A stretch of DNA of 64,000 nucleotides from Plantago ovata (Eukaryota; Streptophyta; Magnoliopsida; Lamiales; Plantaginaceae), in assembly GCA_028274465.1 (NCBI GenBank), contig CM051456.1, forward strand, positions 120,420,880-120,484,879, written 5' to 3'. A program made the translations under genes and the position numbers. The notes beneath the pieces were generated by a model. The model had not been told where the DNA came from and did not search any database. It saw only the letters and a list, made by a program, of their open reading frames with translations. Below, piece after piece: positions 50,886 through 63,776 of the stretch (positions are counted from its first letter, which is position 1; each line of letters starts with the position of its first letter).

Positions 50886-52239
50886 CTACTAGTATAAGCA
50901 ATATAATGTAGATTTAGAAATGGATACTAATATAAGTATATGGTTTTCCACTTCAAAGCTTACAAACTCTAGTATATTTTCAGTATAAAGTATAAACTAT
51001 GAAGTTACATGCACGCACACACTGCATGAAGATTCGGTTAGATCTAGCCGGGTCTAGATCAGCTAGTTTAAACGGGGCAGACAGGGTCCAACTTCCGTAA
51101 TGGTAAATTTGGTTGGTGACTAGCTTTCAAGGTTCAACTTAAAACCCAATTGTGATTCTTACTACTATGAAGCAATGCCCTAGGTGAAAATTTCAAATTT
51201 TGCTCTAAAGTTCCTCAGTCTCAAAACATATTTCAAACTCCGAGTAAGGCTCTCTTCTCCGTTGGGATTTACTTGATTATTTTTTATATTAGAAATAAAT
51301 GCAGTTCAGTCTAAATTCATTAAATATAGCTCAATTTAAATATTTTTATACCAAGAAAAACGTTAAGTAAATGAACAGGAAAAAGTACCTTTAGTTTAGT
51401 TCTTTATTTTCATTCAGGAGTATTTGTTATGTATAGTGAATGAATGAAGTGGACGATTATAAATTTGACACATTTCATCATATCTCTTGCTGTTTGCACA
51501 TCCTACAAACACTTCATGGGTCATTTACCAACCAATTAAATACTGTAAATTTCAATCTTCATATCAAAGAGTTCAATTTTGGAGGAAACTGTAAACCCGA
51601 TTTTGGATTTACTTCAACGGAGATGGGAAGCATATAGTATTGGATCTGAGAAGGGAAGGCTCTACCCGTGACCATTTTGGTGCGAACGGACTTTGTTCGG
51701 CTTGATGAGGAGTATAAATAAAATTTCAATTAAGGTTTTGATCTGGATATGGTTTAAAGATAAATTTTAAAAGATTTTTAGTTTTTTCTTCATACCCAAC
51801 GTATACCAGAAAATTCGATCGGATATTCAAAACCCGGATCCAATCAATGTTGCCGACCCGATTTACCAATACCCTATCGGGTCGAGTAATGTACTCGCTC
51901 GCCCCGAACGCCCTGGTGCACTACTTCCAAAATAAAAATTGCGACCTAATCTTTTGGAAGAAGGGCAACAATCCACATTGGCGCCAAAAATATTAGCGGA
52001 GTGCGGCCGCAATTCTTCTGCGGTTCTTTTCCCTCACATTCCATCCAATTCGAGACCATTTCGCCATTTAACAAACAGCGTTTCCTACATATAGCGACTT
52101 TTGACCACCGTAAGCATTCATAAAGCCACTGCATTAACTGGAACAAAGTCCAATTCCCTATTTCTGCAGAGAAAACATCAAACACCTTCGGCTAATTATT
52201 ATAGGAAACGAAACCCCGTCGTTTCCATTTTCCGGCGAG
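50886..52239. other. Intergenic spacer and RFC3 upstream region
   Basis: About 1.35 kb without a gene. The segment 51640-51930 is unusually rich in CCCGATC/GGGTCG words, including ACCCTATCGGGTCGAG, and may be a transposon relic of unknown class. The last ~260 bp contain the RFC3 promoter and leader with an E2F-type site, listed separately. No TATA box is evident there, as is common for replication genes. Confidence 0.6.
51978..51989 (+). promoter_or_regulatory. E2F/DP-type site upstream of RFC3
   Basis: TTGGCGCCAAAA is a perfect palindromic match to the E2F consensus (TTTSGCGC class; core GGCGCC with flanking TT/AA). It lies about 250 bp upstream of the RFC3 start. E2F control of RFC and other replication genes in S phase is established in plants. 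Binding here is inferred. Confidence 0.65.
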
Positions 52240-55200
52240 ATGGCGGACGTAGTTACCCTCATGGACATAGACGATGACGATCTGCAAAAACCTAGCAACA
52301 ACAAAGGCAAAAACGTCGTCGTTTCCGCTGCTCCGCCCGATACCAGAGCCACCCCTTGGGTCGAGAAGTTCCGTCCTCAGTCCCTTGACGACGTTGCTGC
52401 TCACCGTGATATTGTTGAGACCAGTAAGTGTTATTATTTAGCTCTTTGATATGTGAGTTCTATTGGTGGCATTTTGTCGAACACTTGGTGGTTGTTTGTT
52501 GTTAAATAGTATCTGCAAAATTGTTTTAGGGCTTTGAAGTGTTGAACGCTTTGCTATGCTAATTGTTATGTATCTATTTCACTCTTATGCAATTGGACTG
52601 CTTACGGTTAATCTATGTGCTATGAAGTTGCACGGAAGAGTTTAATTGAGCTTATCTCTTCCAATTTATAGCTTAATTTAAGCTGAAGTTTGATTTTCAT
52701 TTTTTTGAAACCACTTTTGGCTTAACTTCTCTAATAGTATAAAGTTGGAAAGTTGTTGTTTAAGTGGTAGAGGCAAGTATGGTTGCTACTGTACTTGCAT
52801 ATGAACCTAGCTTGCTTTAAGTTATACTAGGTTTTAGTTCGTATCATTAATTGTCAGTGCATCTACTACCTCTATGATAATATAGTGCAAGTAATCCTAA
52901 CAGAATGGCATCTTCTAGACAGCAATGAGTTCAGAAATAATTTATACAAGCAAACTGCAATTTGTTTGAGGCCGTTTTGTAGTTGTATGTTATTCTGACA
53001 ATATGTTGGTCTCAAATACTACTGCTGTTAGTTGATCTGTTGATGGACTACGTGAAATGACTGTAATGTAGGGTGTGTGAAAAGAGTAGTCTATGTGTAC
53101 GAGTTTCTGTGTGAATGTATGCTTACGAGGTGTTTTGTACCGCAGTTGACAGATTAGCAAGTGGGAACAGGCTTCCCCATTTGCTACTGTATGGACCTCC
53201 AGGAACAGGGAAAACGTCAACTGTTCTGGCACTGGCCCGGAAGCTTTATGGGAACCAGATGCTTAACATGGTTTTGGAACTGAACGCATCTGATGATCGT
53301 GGTATTGATGTTGTGAGGCAGCAGATTCAGGACTTTGCAAGCACACAGAGTATCTCTTTCGGGTAATATATGGGAGCCTTTTTTGTCTGCTTTTCTAGGA
53401 ACACTAACAAAACAGTTTTATCAACCTTACAGCCTAATTTGTCAATTTAATAAATCAATCAGAAAGCTGAAATTCCCATATAAAAGTTCATATTCCCATA
53501 ATATGCATTGGGCTTGAGAAATCATGACAGAAATCTTGAACGTGTGTGCTGAATCATCTGTGCTGGCCTCACTTGTGAAATTGGAGGCTAAGTTGTCCTT
53601 TTCTTGGCATGGTATCAGTTGCACCCTAGTTCAGTAAATAAAATGTCCTGTTAGCATTCTACTGCATCAGCCATAGTGCTCGTAATACGTATATTATGGC
53701 CAGAGTTAAGCTTTTGCATATATGTAACAAACTAAGTACATACATTTATAATAAGCACTTCCTTTCTTTTTTTTTTTTTTGGTAGTATGGAGCTCATAAG
53801 AATAATGACATCATGTTCTTCTCCTTTCCAAACTTAAGTAAGTTGCATGTCTTTGTTTACATATGCCACCCAGAGAAATGAAAAATATGGTACAAAATGA
53901 GACCTTTGGAGTCATAATCTCAAGAGTTGCAACAAAGAGTTTTAATCATTCTGAATTTAAGCTCCACAATGTCCTTTGGAGCTTGTGCTATAATATCGAC
54001 GAAATGCTGTCAAATTCTAACAATAATGGCTAGAACCATTTTAAGTTTTACATTTACTGCTCTGGCACAGCAAAATAGTACTTGCCCCTCCATTTATTGG
54101 AACTTTCCTGGAATTCTTCCCTGATATAAGTAATGGGTGAGCAGACGGTCTCGTATGCAATTTGTTTACTAGCTTCTATTCTGCAGTGCTAAGTCTGCTG
54201 TTAAATTGGTTCTGTTGGATGAGTCAGATGCTATGACTAAGGATGCACAGTTTGCTCTCCGTCGAGGCAAGCAAATTTTACTTTATTCTTGTCTAATGGC
54301 TATGTGTCCAGTTTCATTATTTATTACTCATTAGGGTTTGAATTAAGAACCATTCTGCATGTATGTACTCTTGCAGTGATTGAGAAGTACACGAAAACCA
54401 CAAGATTTGCTTTGATATGTAACAATGTGAACAAGGTTATTCCAGCATTACAATCAAGGTGCACAAGGTTTAGATTTGCTCCGCTTGATGCTTTTCATGT
54501 CAGTGAAAGGCTTAAACATGTCATTAACGCTGAAGCGTAAGTTGTGCACACATGTTTCTGTTATAGATTTCATTTTTCTATTCTGCTGGTTTATCAAGAC
54601 AACTATTTTTCTTTCATGATGAAGTTGAGGTTAATGCTTATTTATCTAAACCTTTGCCAGGCTTGATGTATCGGAAAATGGCTTGAAAGCTCTTGTAAGA
54701 CTTAGTAATGGTGACATGAGAAAGGCGTTGAATATCTTACAGGTTAACTTCTTGCTTTCTTTAAAGTAATATATGCTGTCTCTGTTGCTAAGTAGTAAGA
54801 TCTTCCTAACAGAAAGCATGAAAGCAGTCATATGGCCAAATGGGTAAAATATCATGTTTATGTTAAATCTATTGGTGATAATATACATGTCTTCTGGTCT
54901 AGCTTTATCTTCGTTTTTTTTTTTTTTCGTTTTCTGCATTGACTTTTGTAAGGCATTTGCGTGCTTCATTTCCTGAGTGGAATATCCATTTGTTGGTCGG
55001 CCTTTCTAAATTTTTTTTACACATTTAACAAACTATCCTGCTTTGATTTGTTTGCATTAGGACTTGTGATAACTCCTTATTTGTTCTGTATGCAGTCGGT
55101 GCATATGGCTTCTCAGCAGATCACGGAAGAATCTATCTACTTGTGCACTGGAAATCCTTTGCCCAAAGACATTGAGCAGATAGCTCATTGGCTACTGAAC

Positions 55201-55806
55201 GAGTCATTCACTGCCTCCTACAAAAGTATGGTGATGTTGCATGTTCATGTAATTCCAGATATAAGTGTTGTTTCCTGTCTTCCAAGTTAATATTCTAATA
55301 ACTTTATTATGTGCAGGAATTTCTGAAATGAAGACTAGAAAAGGATTGGCCCTAATTGATATTGTGAGAGAAGTGACTATGTAAGTATACCTGTTATCAA
55401 CTGTTCACTTACAATGATTAATTCTTATAAATGTTTGTTGCTGCGTAATTTTAGGTTTGTTTTCAAGATCAAGATGCCTGCGGACGTACGCATCAAGCTT
55501 ATTGATGAAATGGCTAATATAGAGTGCGTCCCTCTCTCCCTTGGTCCTCTGATATTTTTCTAGTTTGATAATGAAAACAACTTCCTGCTCTAAGACACAC
55601 CATGATTTATTTGAGAATTGTTTATATATTTAACGATTAATGAGTCTTTAATAATGCACTATGTATTTCATCATCTAAAGATGCCGGTCTGTATTTTGAT
55701 ATACAGATACAGGTTGAGTTTAGCATGCAGTGACAAGTTGCAGCTTGGGTCATTGGTTGCTGCTTTTACAAGAACAAGAGCTGCGTTAGTTGCTGCTGCA
55801 AAATAA
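52240..55806 (+). CDS. RFC3: Replication factor C small subunit (plant RFC3/RFC5 type)
   Basis: A subunit of the clamp loader that opens and loads PCNA at primer ends during DNA replication in the nucleus. Nine exons: 52240-52423, 53146-53362, 54187-54266, 54377-54536, 54661-54742, 55096-55225, 55317-55380, 55455-55523, 55707-55806; 1,086 nt, 361 aa, normal for the family. Motifs in order: acidic N-terminus with MDIDDDD, RFC box [15 protein letters not shown], Walker A GPPGTGKT (53193-53216), [12 protein letters not shown], Walker [19 protein letters not shown], sensor 1 [11 protein letters not shown], the SRC arginine-finger motif in QSRCTRFRF, and the collar domain ending VAAAK. The Walker B reads DESD, where I recall DEAD in most homologues. 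The intron after 54266 starts with GC. The order beside the minus-strand CSI gene matches At1g77470/At1g77460 from memory. It carries an upstream E2F site. Confidence 0.95.
54267..54376 (+). other. RFC3: GC-AG intron in RFC3
   Basis: The exon ends CTC CGT CGA G and the next begins TG ATT GAG, giving the conserved FALRRVIEKYTK. The intron therefore starts GCAAGC, preceded by AG, an almost ideal GC-type donor (AG|GCAAGT), and ends TTGCAG at 54376. No nearby GT donor keeps this conserved sequence. Confidence 0.88.
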
Positions 55807-56731
55807 AATATTCGTCCTGTGTTATATGATCTCTCTTGACCAACGTTACACTGTTATTCTGTAAGGTGCAGTTTAGTTTTCTTTGGATGTGCTTAGGAGT
55901 AGTACATATTATTATTGCATGTTAAAGCCTTTCCTCATTCTATTAAATGTAGGTCTTTTTTTTTTTTTCCGTTTTCACTTGAGGAACCAAAGAGACTCTG
56001 GATTATTGTGCTACGGCTGTGGGTTTACGTTTACTTTTGGTTCTTAAGCTAGAGCGAGCTCTTGAAGGTTTCAGATTTTCTTTTGATAAAGAGGTACTGC
56101 TTTAATGCTCCTGGCTTAACTTCCTCATAAAACTATACCAATATGCTTTCTGAATTGACTTGAAAAGTAAGTACTCTTCAAACTTACTTTTTTTTAAAAC
56201 CCCACTCGTTCCTCCTAAAAATTTATAACCGAACTTTTTTATACATTGTCTTATTCTAGTTTAATTTTGAAAGTTAATACCCAAGCATTTCAATGCTCTA
56301 AGGGAATAGATATTAGAGTGAAATCCTGCTCTCCCCGTGTTTGTGTAATTTGTGGTATGAGAATCATCTTTTTAAGTAATTTGAACATTTTGCACCTACA
56401 TACTTTAGATCAATGGTGGACACCCATGTTCTCGAGGTAACTTTACAACAGTAAATGTAATTTTTACAAGACTGTTTCTGTTAGTTGTCACAACACTTTC
56501 CTATACCATTAGCTTATTTAGAATCTTCAGAAGCCTTCCGAAGTCCCACTAGACCTGCAGAAAATATGACACACTAGAAGGCTTATCACCTTGTATGTAC
56601 AAAACTAAGTTACCTAGCGTGCACTGTGCAGCCCCTATGGTTTTAAATTGTGACCCGAAGATCCAAACGAACCTGGGGAGCATGGTTTGCTATCTTTTGT
56701 TTCTCCTGTTGGATCTAGTTACGCCTCAATT
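55807..56731. other. Convergent spacer between RFC3 and CSI3
   Basis: About 925 bp holding the two 3' UTRs facing each other. AT-rich; no coding sequence or clear repeat seen. Confidence 0.7.
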
Positions 56732-59700
56732 TCAAGAATTGGACCAGAATAATTCAATTTCAACAGTTCTGGAAGAGTCATCTTTATTGTTATCGTTAGT
56801 GAAGTTGAATATGCCACTTTCAGCACCTTCAATAACAACTTTATCGATTTGAATTGCAACTTTCCCGAGAGTACTCTGCAGAGAAAAAAACTAAATCGAT
56901 TAAACAAAATAACAAACGAGTCTACAAATGATACAAAATGTGGCCTGTTGTGAGCAATACACAGCTAGCTACCTTTCCGAAAGTACATCTGTTTCGGCAT
57001 GCAATGTTCAACCTTTGTCCCTTAGGTGGTGTATCAAAGGCCCATGTGAACGTTTCCTGCATTTCCGGGGAGTCTTCACGACTTGCCTGATAATGCATAC
57101 AAACAACAACACTCTGAAACAGCAAGCTTTGAACAGAAAGCCAATACAAACACAAATGGAATAGACAGATATTCAAATCAATATCAATATGAAAATATTT
57201 CACTACCTTAGTTCGCCTGGGAGGGCCATTGCCTATACTCAAACGAAAGTAAGCGTTGACTGATGCAATGTCCTGCTTCAAGTTGTTAGCACGTTTAACG
57301 GTGACCGTTAGACAACCAGGCAAGCAGTTCAACAAGCTTAATATTCTCTCACGGAAACTTGGATGGCAAGTTTTGACAAGCATTTGCAGAGTAGGGATTG
57401 CTTCAGCTGCAGCTGTGGCTTGTGATCTTGACACATCAAATGGCATGTTAGACCATGACTGCTTCAGCAAGCATAGAGTAGTCAAAATCGAATCCTGTGC
57501 AGCTTCACTTCCAGATTTTAGTGCTGCTACCAAATGGGGAACACATAATGTTGTTGCTTCAGAAATATGGAGTTTATGGAAATTGGAAAGTATAACGTTT
57601 ATCGTCTTCAAAATTTCTTCATTGGCTGTAACTGTGGTAGATTGTAGCTCTTTCTCTAGGGCATCTGCAAGGGCACGCATTCTTAATCAGAAAACAATAA
57701 TATAGCCATCTGATATTCATTCTTGTCTACGAAGAATAGGATTATGGGAGGATCTCTGCAAGAGATCAGTGTTTGGAAAAATTGCATATAGCCCATAAAC
57801 AAAGCCTTTTCAGAATCATGACATGACTAATAGACCCCCATATGTTTCAACAATTACACCCAATTCCTCCTGGAGGATAATATGGCCCGAAATGGAAACT
57901 AGCAAATAACTACCCGAGAATAAGGTCCAAGAGTGTGATTTTGCTTGTCATTTAATTTATCAAAACATTTGGGATGATGTGTTAAAAGGAATAACAGATA
58001 AGTTGAATTAACCAAAGGAAAACAAGAATTTACCTGCCAAAGACCTGATGAGCTCATTAGATACATATTCTTGAAGAGTGTGATTCGAGAACAAAATCTT
58101 GATGAGCAGTGCTGCTTGAGCGACAATCTCTGGGTTGGAGGACTGTAACAGATCTTGAACCATGACCACGCCGCCTGCTTCAGCGACTAGTCTCCTGTTG
58201 GTTCTGCCACGCATGACAAAGTTCTGTAACGCACAAATCGACACCATGGTTATTTCTTCGGTTGGCTGGTCTTTGAGCAGGGCGATTAAAGCTCGACATG
58301 CGTGAACAGAATCACTAGCTTTTGCAAGCCCTTCATGTTGGGAGAGGTCACAGAGAGAGAGCGCTGCAATAAGTTTTCCAGATTCTGACGTCGTTTGCGG
58401 GTCTAGCAGGTACTGGGCTAGAGGTGCAATTGCATGTTTACAAGCTTTCATATCTCGAACTCGCATGTTATTGAATAAAGCCTCTAGTAGCTTGCCTGAC
58501 TCTTCAGATTGATGAGACCTTAGTAAATCCAACAATGAATCTATGGCTCCAGCTTCTGCCATCAATTCGGCACTTGAAGCATCGGTCTTTTCTCGAATGA
58601 TCAGCGCATTTAGTGCAACCGTCATGGTATTCTCACAACTAGACTGCAACATTCTTACAAGTGCAACTATGGGAACTGTGAAGTAGTAGTCGGTGTTTGA
58701 TTCGAGAAGATTAGAGAGAACCATGGCTGTGGATTCCCACAAATCTTCAGGGGGTAAGGGATCAGTTTGTGTAATTAGCTTCGAGAGCTCAAAGACTCCA
58801 CCAGCGTCAACTACTGTTTTTGGCCAACTCAAAGAAATGCTTACCAGTGACTTAATTGCAGTTTGTTGTAAACTCAGTATCCCAATTCCCGCAAGCTGTA
58901 CAAGAGGACTGACTGCGCCTTTTGTGGTTATGTCTTGCTTAAAATGTTCTTGCTCAAGCAGGTGAGACAACAGTTCTGTGCTAAGTTGCTGGAGGGTTTG
59001 CGATGATGATTCAAGAAAAGGGATTAGAGGTTCAATGACTTGGCTAGGAGTAAGTTTCAGAGTTGAAAGACTCTGTGGTTTCTCCAATAAATTAACAAGC
59101 GCATGTAAGGCACTGTGCTGTCCAAATGCTCCGAAATCTGTCTTAAGCACCATGAGCAGAGGTTCGACGATTTTTGCAGCAGCTGGGGTTTTTGAAATGA
59201 CACTGCTGTTTGTCAAGATGCGAAAAAGTTCCACAATCGTGGCACAGAGTGACACAGGAGCGGTAGGGAGCAGCTCGAGACAATTATCTATAAGTCCAGC
59301 ATCGACCATGTCCAGCTTCCTTGGAGTTTTGTCTTTCGCCAATTTAATAAGAGCACAGATGCTCGCTTCAATAAGCCGATGGTTTGATCCAGAAACTAGA
59401 TTAACGAGTAAACCAACAAGGTCTTGAACTGATATCATTTGCAGTTGTTGTTCGTTCTCTAATAATCTCTCAAAAGCACAAACACCAGATTCGACTGCAA
59501 TTTCCATATCAGACTGCATTAACATCACAAGTGGTTGTATGCACTCTGAGGCAATCAACATTTTTCTGACATTTGAATAACTGAAAAGCACACAACACAG
59601 TTCTGCAGCGTCACTCTTCAGCTCCAAGTCAGAGTTAGATATAAGGATGCTGTATAGGACATGAAGAGGATCCCCTTCCACTTCAGCCAGCATAGACCCA

Positions 59701-62700
59701 TTCGTGTCATTACCTGAAGTCAGCTTGATCAAAGCACTCAAAGCAGCCTTTTGTTCTTGCTCAAAACTAGTGTTGAGCATGTCAGCCAATGGCTGAATTG
59801 CTTTCAAGGAGGCTTCAGAATCACGAATATGATCGGCATTAAAGAGTTCATCTAATGCCCTGACAGCACTCAGTCTTGCACTTCTAGATCCCAAATGCAG
59901 AACAGCGACGAGTTGATTTAAGCACCTTCTTGCCGCTTCATACTGGAGAATATCATCATTGCTAAACAATATTCTAAACAGTTCAGATATTGTCGCCTCG
60001 GTCAAGTCCTGAGGGCTTAATGACAGATACTTGGTAAGAGAATCCAAGGCACCAGCTTCAGCCATGAGTAACTTGTTCGCATCATTTCCATCGGCAATAT
60101 GGGTCAACAAGCGAACAGCAAAAGGGGGTGCTCCAGGTCTATCTGGAATGGGTTTCAGCATATCCACAAGCAAAGGAATAGTACTGCGAGCAACAGGACC
60201 AACTCTCACGTCATCAAGTTGAAACAGAGTTTCCAGAACTACCTGGTCAGGGTTCCTTGGTAACGAAACTTCCTCTGATAAGGCTATCAGATTAGGTCTG
60301 TCTAATTCAACATGACCGATAAGGGTTGTTAACCCGGCGGCTACACCGGAGTTTGCTATAGTGAGGCTTATCCTTTTATCTCCATGGCAAACGAAACTAG
60401 CCATTGCCTGGGCAGCAAAGAATCTATCTATCATTTCAGCTGACTTCAAAAGATTAGTAAGCAATGGTATGAAACGCAAGGCTGTGGGAGAGGATACAAT
60501 GCTAGCGTCCCGCAAAAGTATAGCTGCGAGGAGGGCGCCAATCCAGATTTCTTCACTATCTCCGAGTTTTACCTGAAAATAGATGTCTAATTTCAGCATG
60601 CAAATTAGTTTTACAAGCTACAAATGACGAAACACCAAAGAGGTTCTGCAAAAATGAAAATTGTATACCTTACCTGATCTTTGTTAGTACGTCTCCAAAG
60701 CTTGTCATAGAGGGCCTCAAGTCCCCCAGCTTCCATGACAGTAATCTTGGTATTCAAGTGAGACGAAGATATTATAGACAACAACCATGAGGCAACCGTA
60801 CTCCCTGAGACAGTTGCAAGATCAAGGACATCACAATCATTACCATCATGAAAAGCCGATCTGCCTCTTAGACCTCTAGGAGTTTCAACTTCAATTTCTT
60901 GAGAAGAGCAACTTGAACTCTGTTTCATCATATCTACTAACGCACAAATGAGAGGCTTCACGTATCCGGAAGAGTCTAGTGCTTCCATTGATTGGAATTT
61001 GCCTCCCTTGGCACCACATACTATCAAAGTTGTTGCTCCAACTCTAACTTCTAAGTTGCTAGATTTCATTATTCTACTAGCCAATGCACCAAACGACCTT
61101 GGATTTGAAACCAACGAGTCACCTACAACAATTGGTTGGTCCGCAGAAAGTCGAGACAATATTTCTATTGTTTTATCTTGTATTGGAGGAGATCCTTCGC
61201 AGAGGAAATTTACCAAAGGATCTAAGCTCGATGGATAAGCAGTCCTGCAATGGACAAATGTTGTGTTCAGATGTGTTAAAATCAGTTAAAAAAGCAAAAA
61301 CTTCTGTATAAATTGTATACCTTCCATGTTTTATCCGTGACAGCAATGAAATAACATCTAAAGCATTGTCAGCATCTTTACTATCCACATCCATGGCACT
61401 CAAGGAATCCACAATCGCGAGGATAGCAAATCCGCACTGAGAAGTCTCCGTAAGTACATCACCTACAGAATAATGCTTCAGTAATTGGTGAAGAGCATCT
61501 GACGCACTCTTCTTACCTTCCGATGACCCTTCTCCTAGAACCCGTGTAATAGCCAAAGCAATATCTTCGCCCAATGCTTCTGCAGCTAATTTAGGATCCG
61601 ACAACATATTAGCCAACGCAGCCATTGCAACAACAGCATTATCAATGGATGATGTTTTGGCAAGCTTGATTAAAGACTTGACGTCGCCTTCTGCAATGTA
61701 AGACATCATGTTTGCTGCATTAGTCTTGGTTGTGCGCGATAGAACAGCCAACACTCGAGCCCAAGAAGTTTTGCTAGTTAAGAATTTAATATAAGGATTC
61801 ACGATTTCATCTGCCGCGAGACTATCACGTAAGTCTTTCCGGTTACTGAATATGTCAGCCAGTACAGAGGCCGCATGCTCTTGTGTTTTCTCATTTGACG
61901 AATTGAGAACTTCAACTAGTGACTTTAGAGCTTTATAAGAAGCTCCTCCTTTATTCATGATCTCTTTATTAGATGCCACGGAAAGCAAATGACCCAAAAC
62001 TTGGATGACAGAGGCCTTTGAGATAGGGGTGTCTCCTAAGAGCAACGAAAGCAACTGGTCGACCGTAGCTGAGTCTGCAGTCTTAATAAGCTTAGTTAAT
62101 GCTATAGCAGAGGCTTCTTGCGCGTTTGGTCCCCCATTCTGTAGGAGCCATAAAAACGCAGGAACAGCTTTAGCTCTTTCTACACAAGCTCGAATCTCTT
62201 CACTATGAGAGCACAAATCTGACAAAAGATGTGTTGAATCTTCCTTTGCTTTCCATGATCCAACTTCTATTAAGTGAACAAGCGGTGGAATTCCACCAGC
62301 AGCAGTTATTGCCCACTTGCTGTCATCAACTTGTGCTGTAAGGATTGTAAGCATCTCGACGATGTACTCTTGGTGCTGTTCACTGGATAGCCCCAATGAT
62401 GAAATTAGTAACTGAATCCCTTCTCTCTTTCCCAGGGCTTCCCATACACTTAATCCCTCAGTACACAAGCGTATCAGGCACGTAATCAAGTACTCCTGTG
62501 CATCACCTTTAGTCATGGTTATAAGACCAACAAGCACTCTTTTACCTTCCGATTGGTTGATTCGGACAGATAGATGTGTGTTACTGTATAGGCAGGCCAA
62601 GGCCTCAAGGAGACGAACTTGAATATGCTTATTATCTCTCGGTTTTAAAAGCATAATTAAGATATTCTCAGTTTTTACTGATTCAAATGTTTCTTCACCA

Positions 62701-63776
62701 TCACTCTGCTTGAAGGCTGTCAGAGTATAAGCAAGTGCCCCAATAATATCAGCAACTGGGGCAGCTAAACGTGGTGATTGAGCAAGCTCCCCAAGGTAGA
62801 GTATTAACGCAAGCTTTCCACCACGTATATTTGCCAGTGCTTGCATCGAATGTTGCTGAAGAACTGGACTCAACTCTCCTTGTACACCTTCTTTTGAGGG
62901 AGCAACTATTGCTCCAATCAGCACGTACACTCCGTCGGCATCAACAATTTTCTTTCTGGCTTCAGCTGATTTTAGAGATAAAGCATCCAGCGCTTCAGCA
63001 GCGCTGGCTCGCACTGAGACGTCCTTCTGCTCACTCAAGAGCCTCAACATAATTTTGATTGCTTCAGAATTGATTATTTTGGGGATGCTATCAGTAAAAG
63101 CAAGCACTAGGCGTGATAGGAGAGACACAGCGTTTGCCTGAGCAACAGAATTGCTCGAGGAGATAAGACGAAGAACAATATCCACTCCACCAGCATCAAG
63201 AGTAGCTTGCCAATAGCCATCGCTATCGCCACAAAGATTTCTTAATGCACCTGTGAGATATCCTTCGACAACTTGGTCTTGTTTTCTCTTGGGAGTTAAT
63301 TGCTCCCATAATGAAGGGACCACCCCTTCTGTTACGAATATTTGCACGCCTACATCTGAGAGTCCACCGGAGGAAACTTCACACAATGCCTCCGCAGCTG
63401 CCTTCTTAGTTTCAATTGCATCCGACTTCAAAATTGTAAGTAGAGGTGGGATGCAACCACCAAGAAGGACCTTTACTCTTAAATCCTCACTTCTGCCAAG
63501 GACAGCTAATGTCGATGCAACATTCACTTTTGCAAGGGGTGTGCCATCCCTAAGAATGGATACGAACAACGGCAAGGCCTGGCCGTGATTACAAATAAGA
63601 GCGCGGGCTTCTTTCCTCGCTTTGGCAATCCCTAGCAAGCGAGCCGTGGTGAGCTCTCTTTCTTGCGGGGACGATACGTTTGCATGTAGCTGGTCAAGCA
63701 ATTGAGAAACCCTTGACATTGTCTTTTGCGGATCATCCATCTCTGCAGTTCCATTTGACTCCCTGAATGTAGACAT
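56732..63776 (-). CDS. CSI3: CELLULOSE SYNTHASE INTERACTIVE protein, CSI3-like
   Basis: A giant armadillo-repeat protein with a C-terminal C2 domain. CSI proteins tether cellulose synthase complexes to cortical microtubules at the plasma membrane. Six exons in transcript order: 63776-61321, 61244-60674, 60572-58034, 57664-57207, 57086-56973, 56875-56732; 6,282 nt, 2,093 aa. The start is [20 protein letters not shown]; a 5' UTR intron may precede it (AATTAATAG just upstream). Armadillo-type helices fill about residues 30-1950, with landmarks [38 protein letters not shown] and [20 protein letters not shown]. The C2 domain begins at [17 protein letters not shown] and continues [17 protein letters not shown] to the end WSNS. 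The N-terminus and spacing fit CSI3 better than CSI1 or CSI2 as I remember them. No frameshift or internal stop is seen. Confidence 0.94.
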
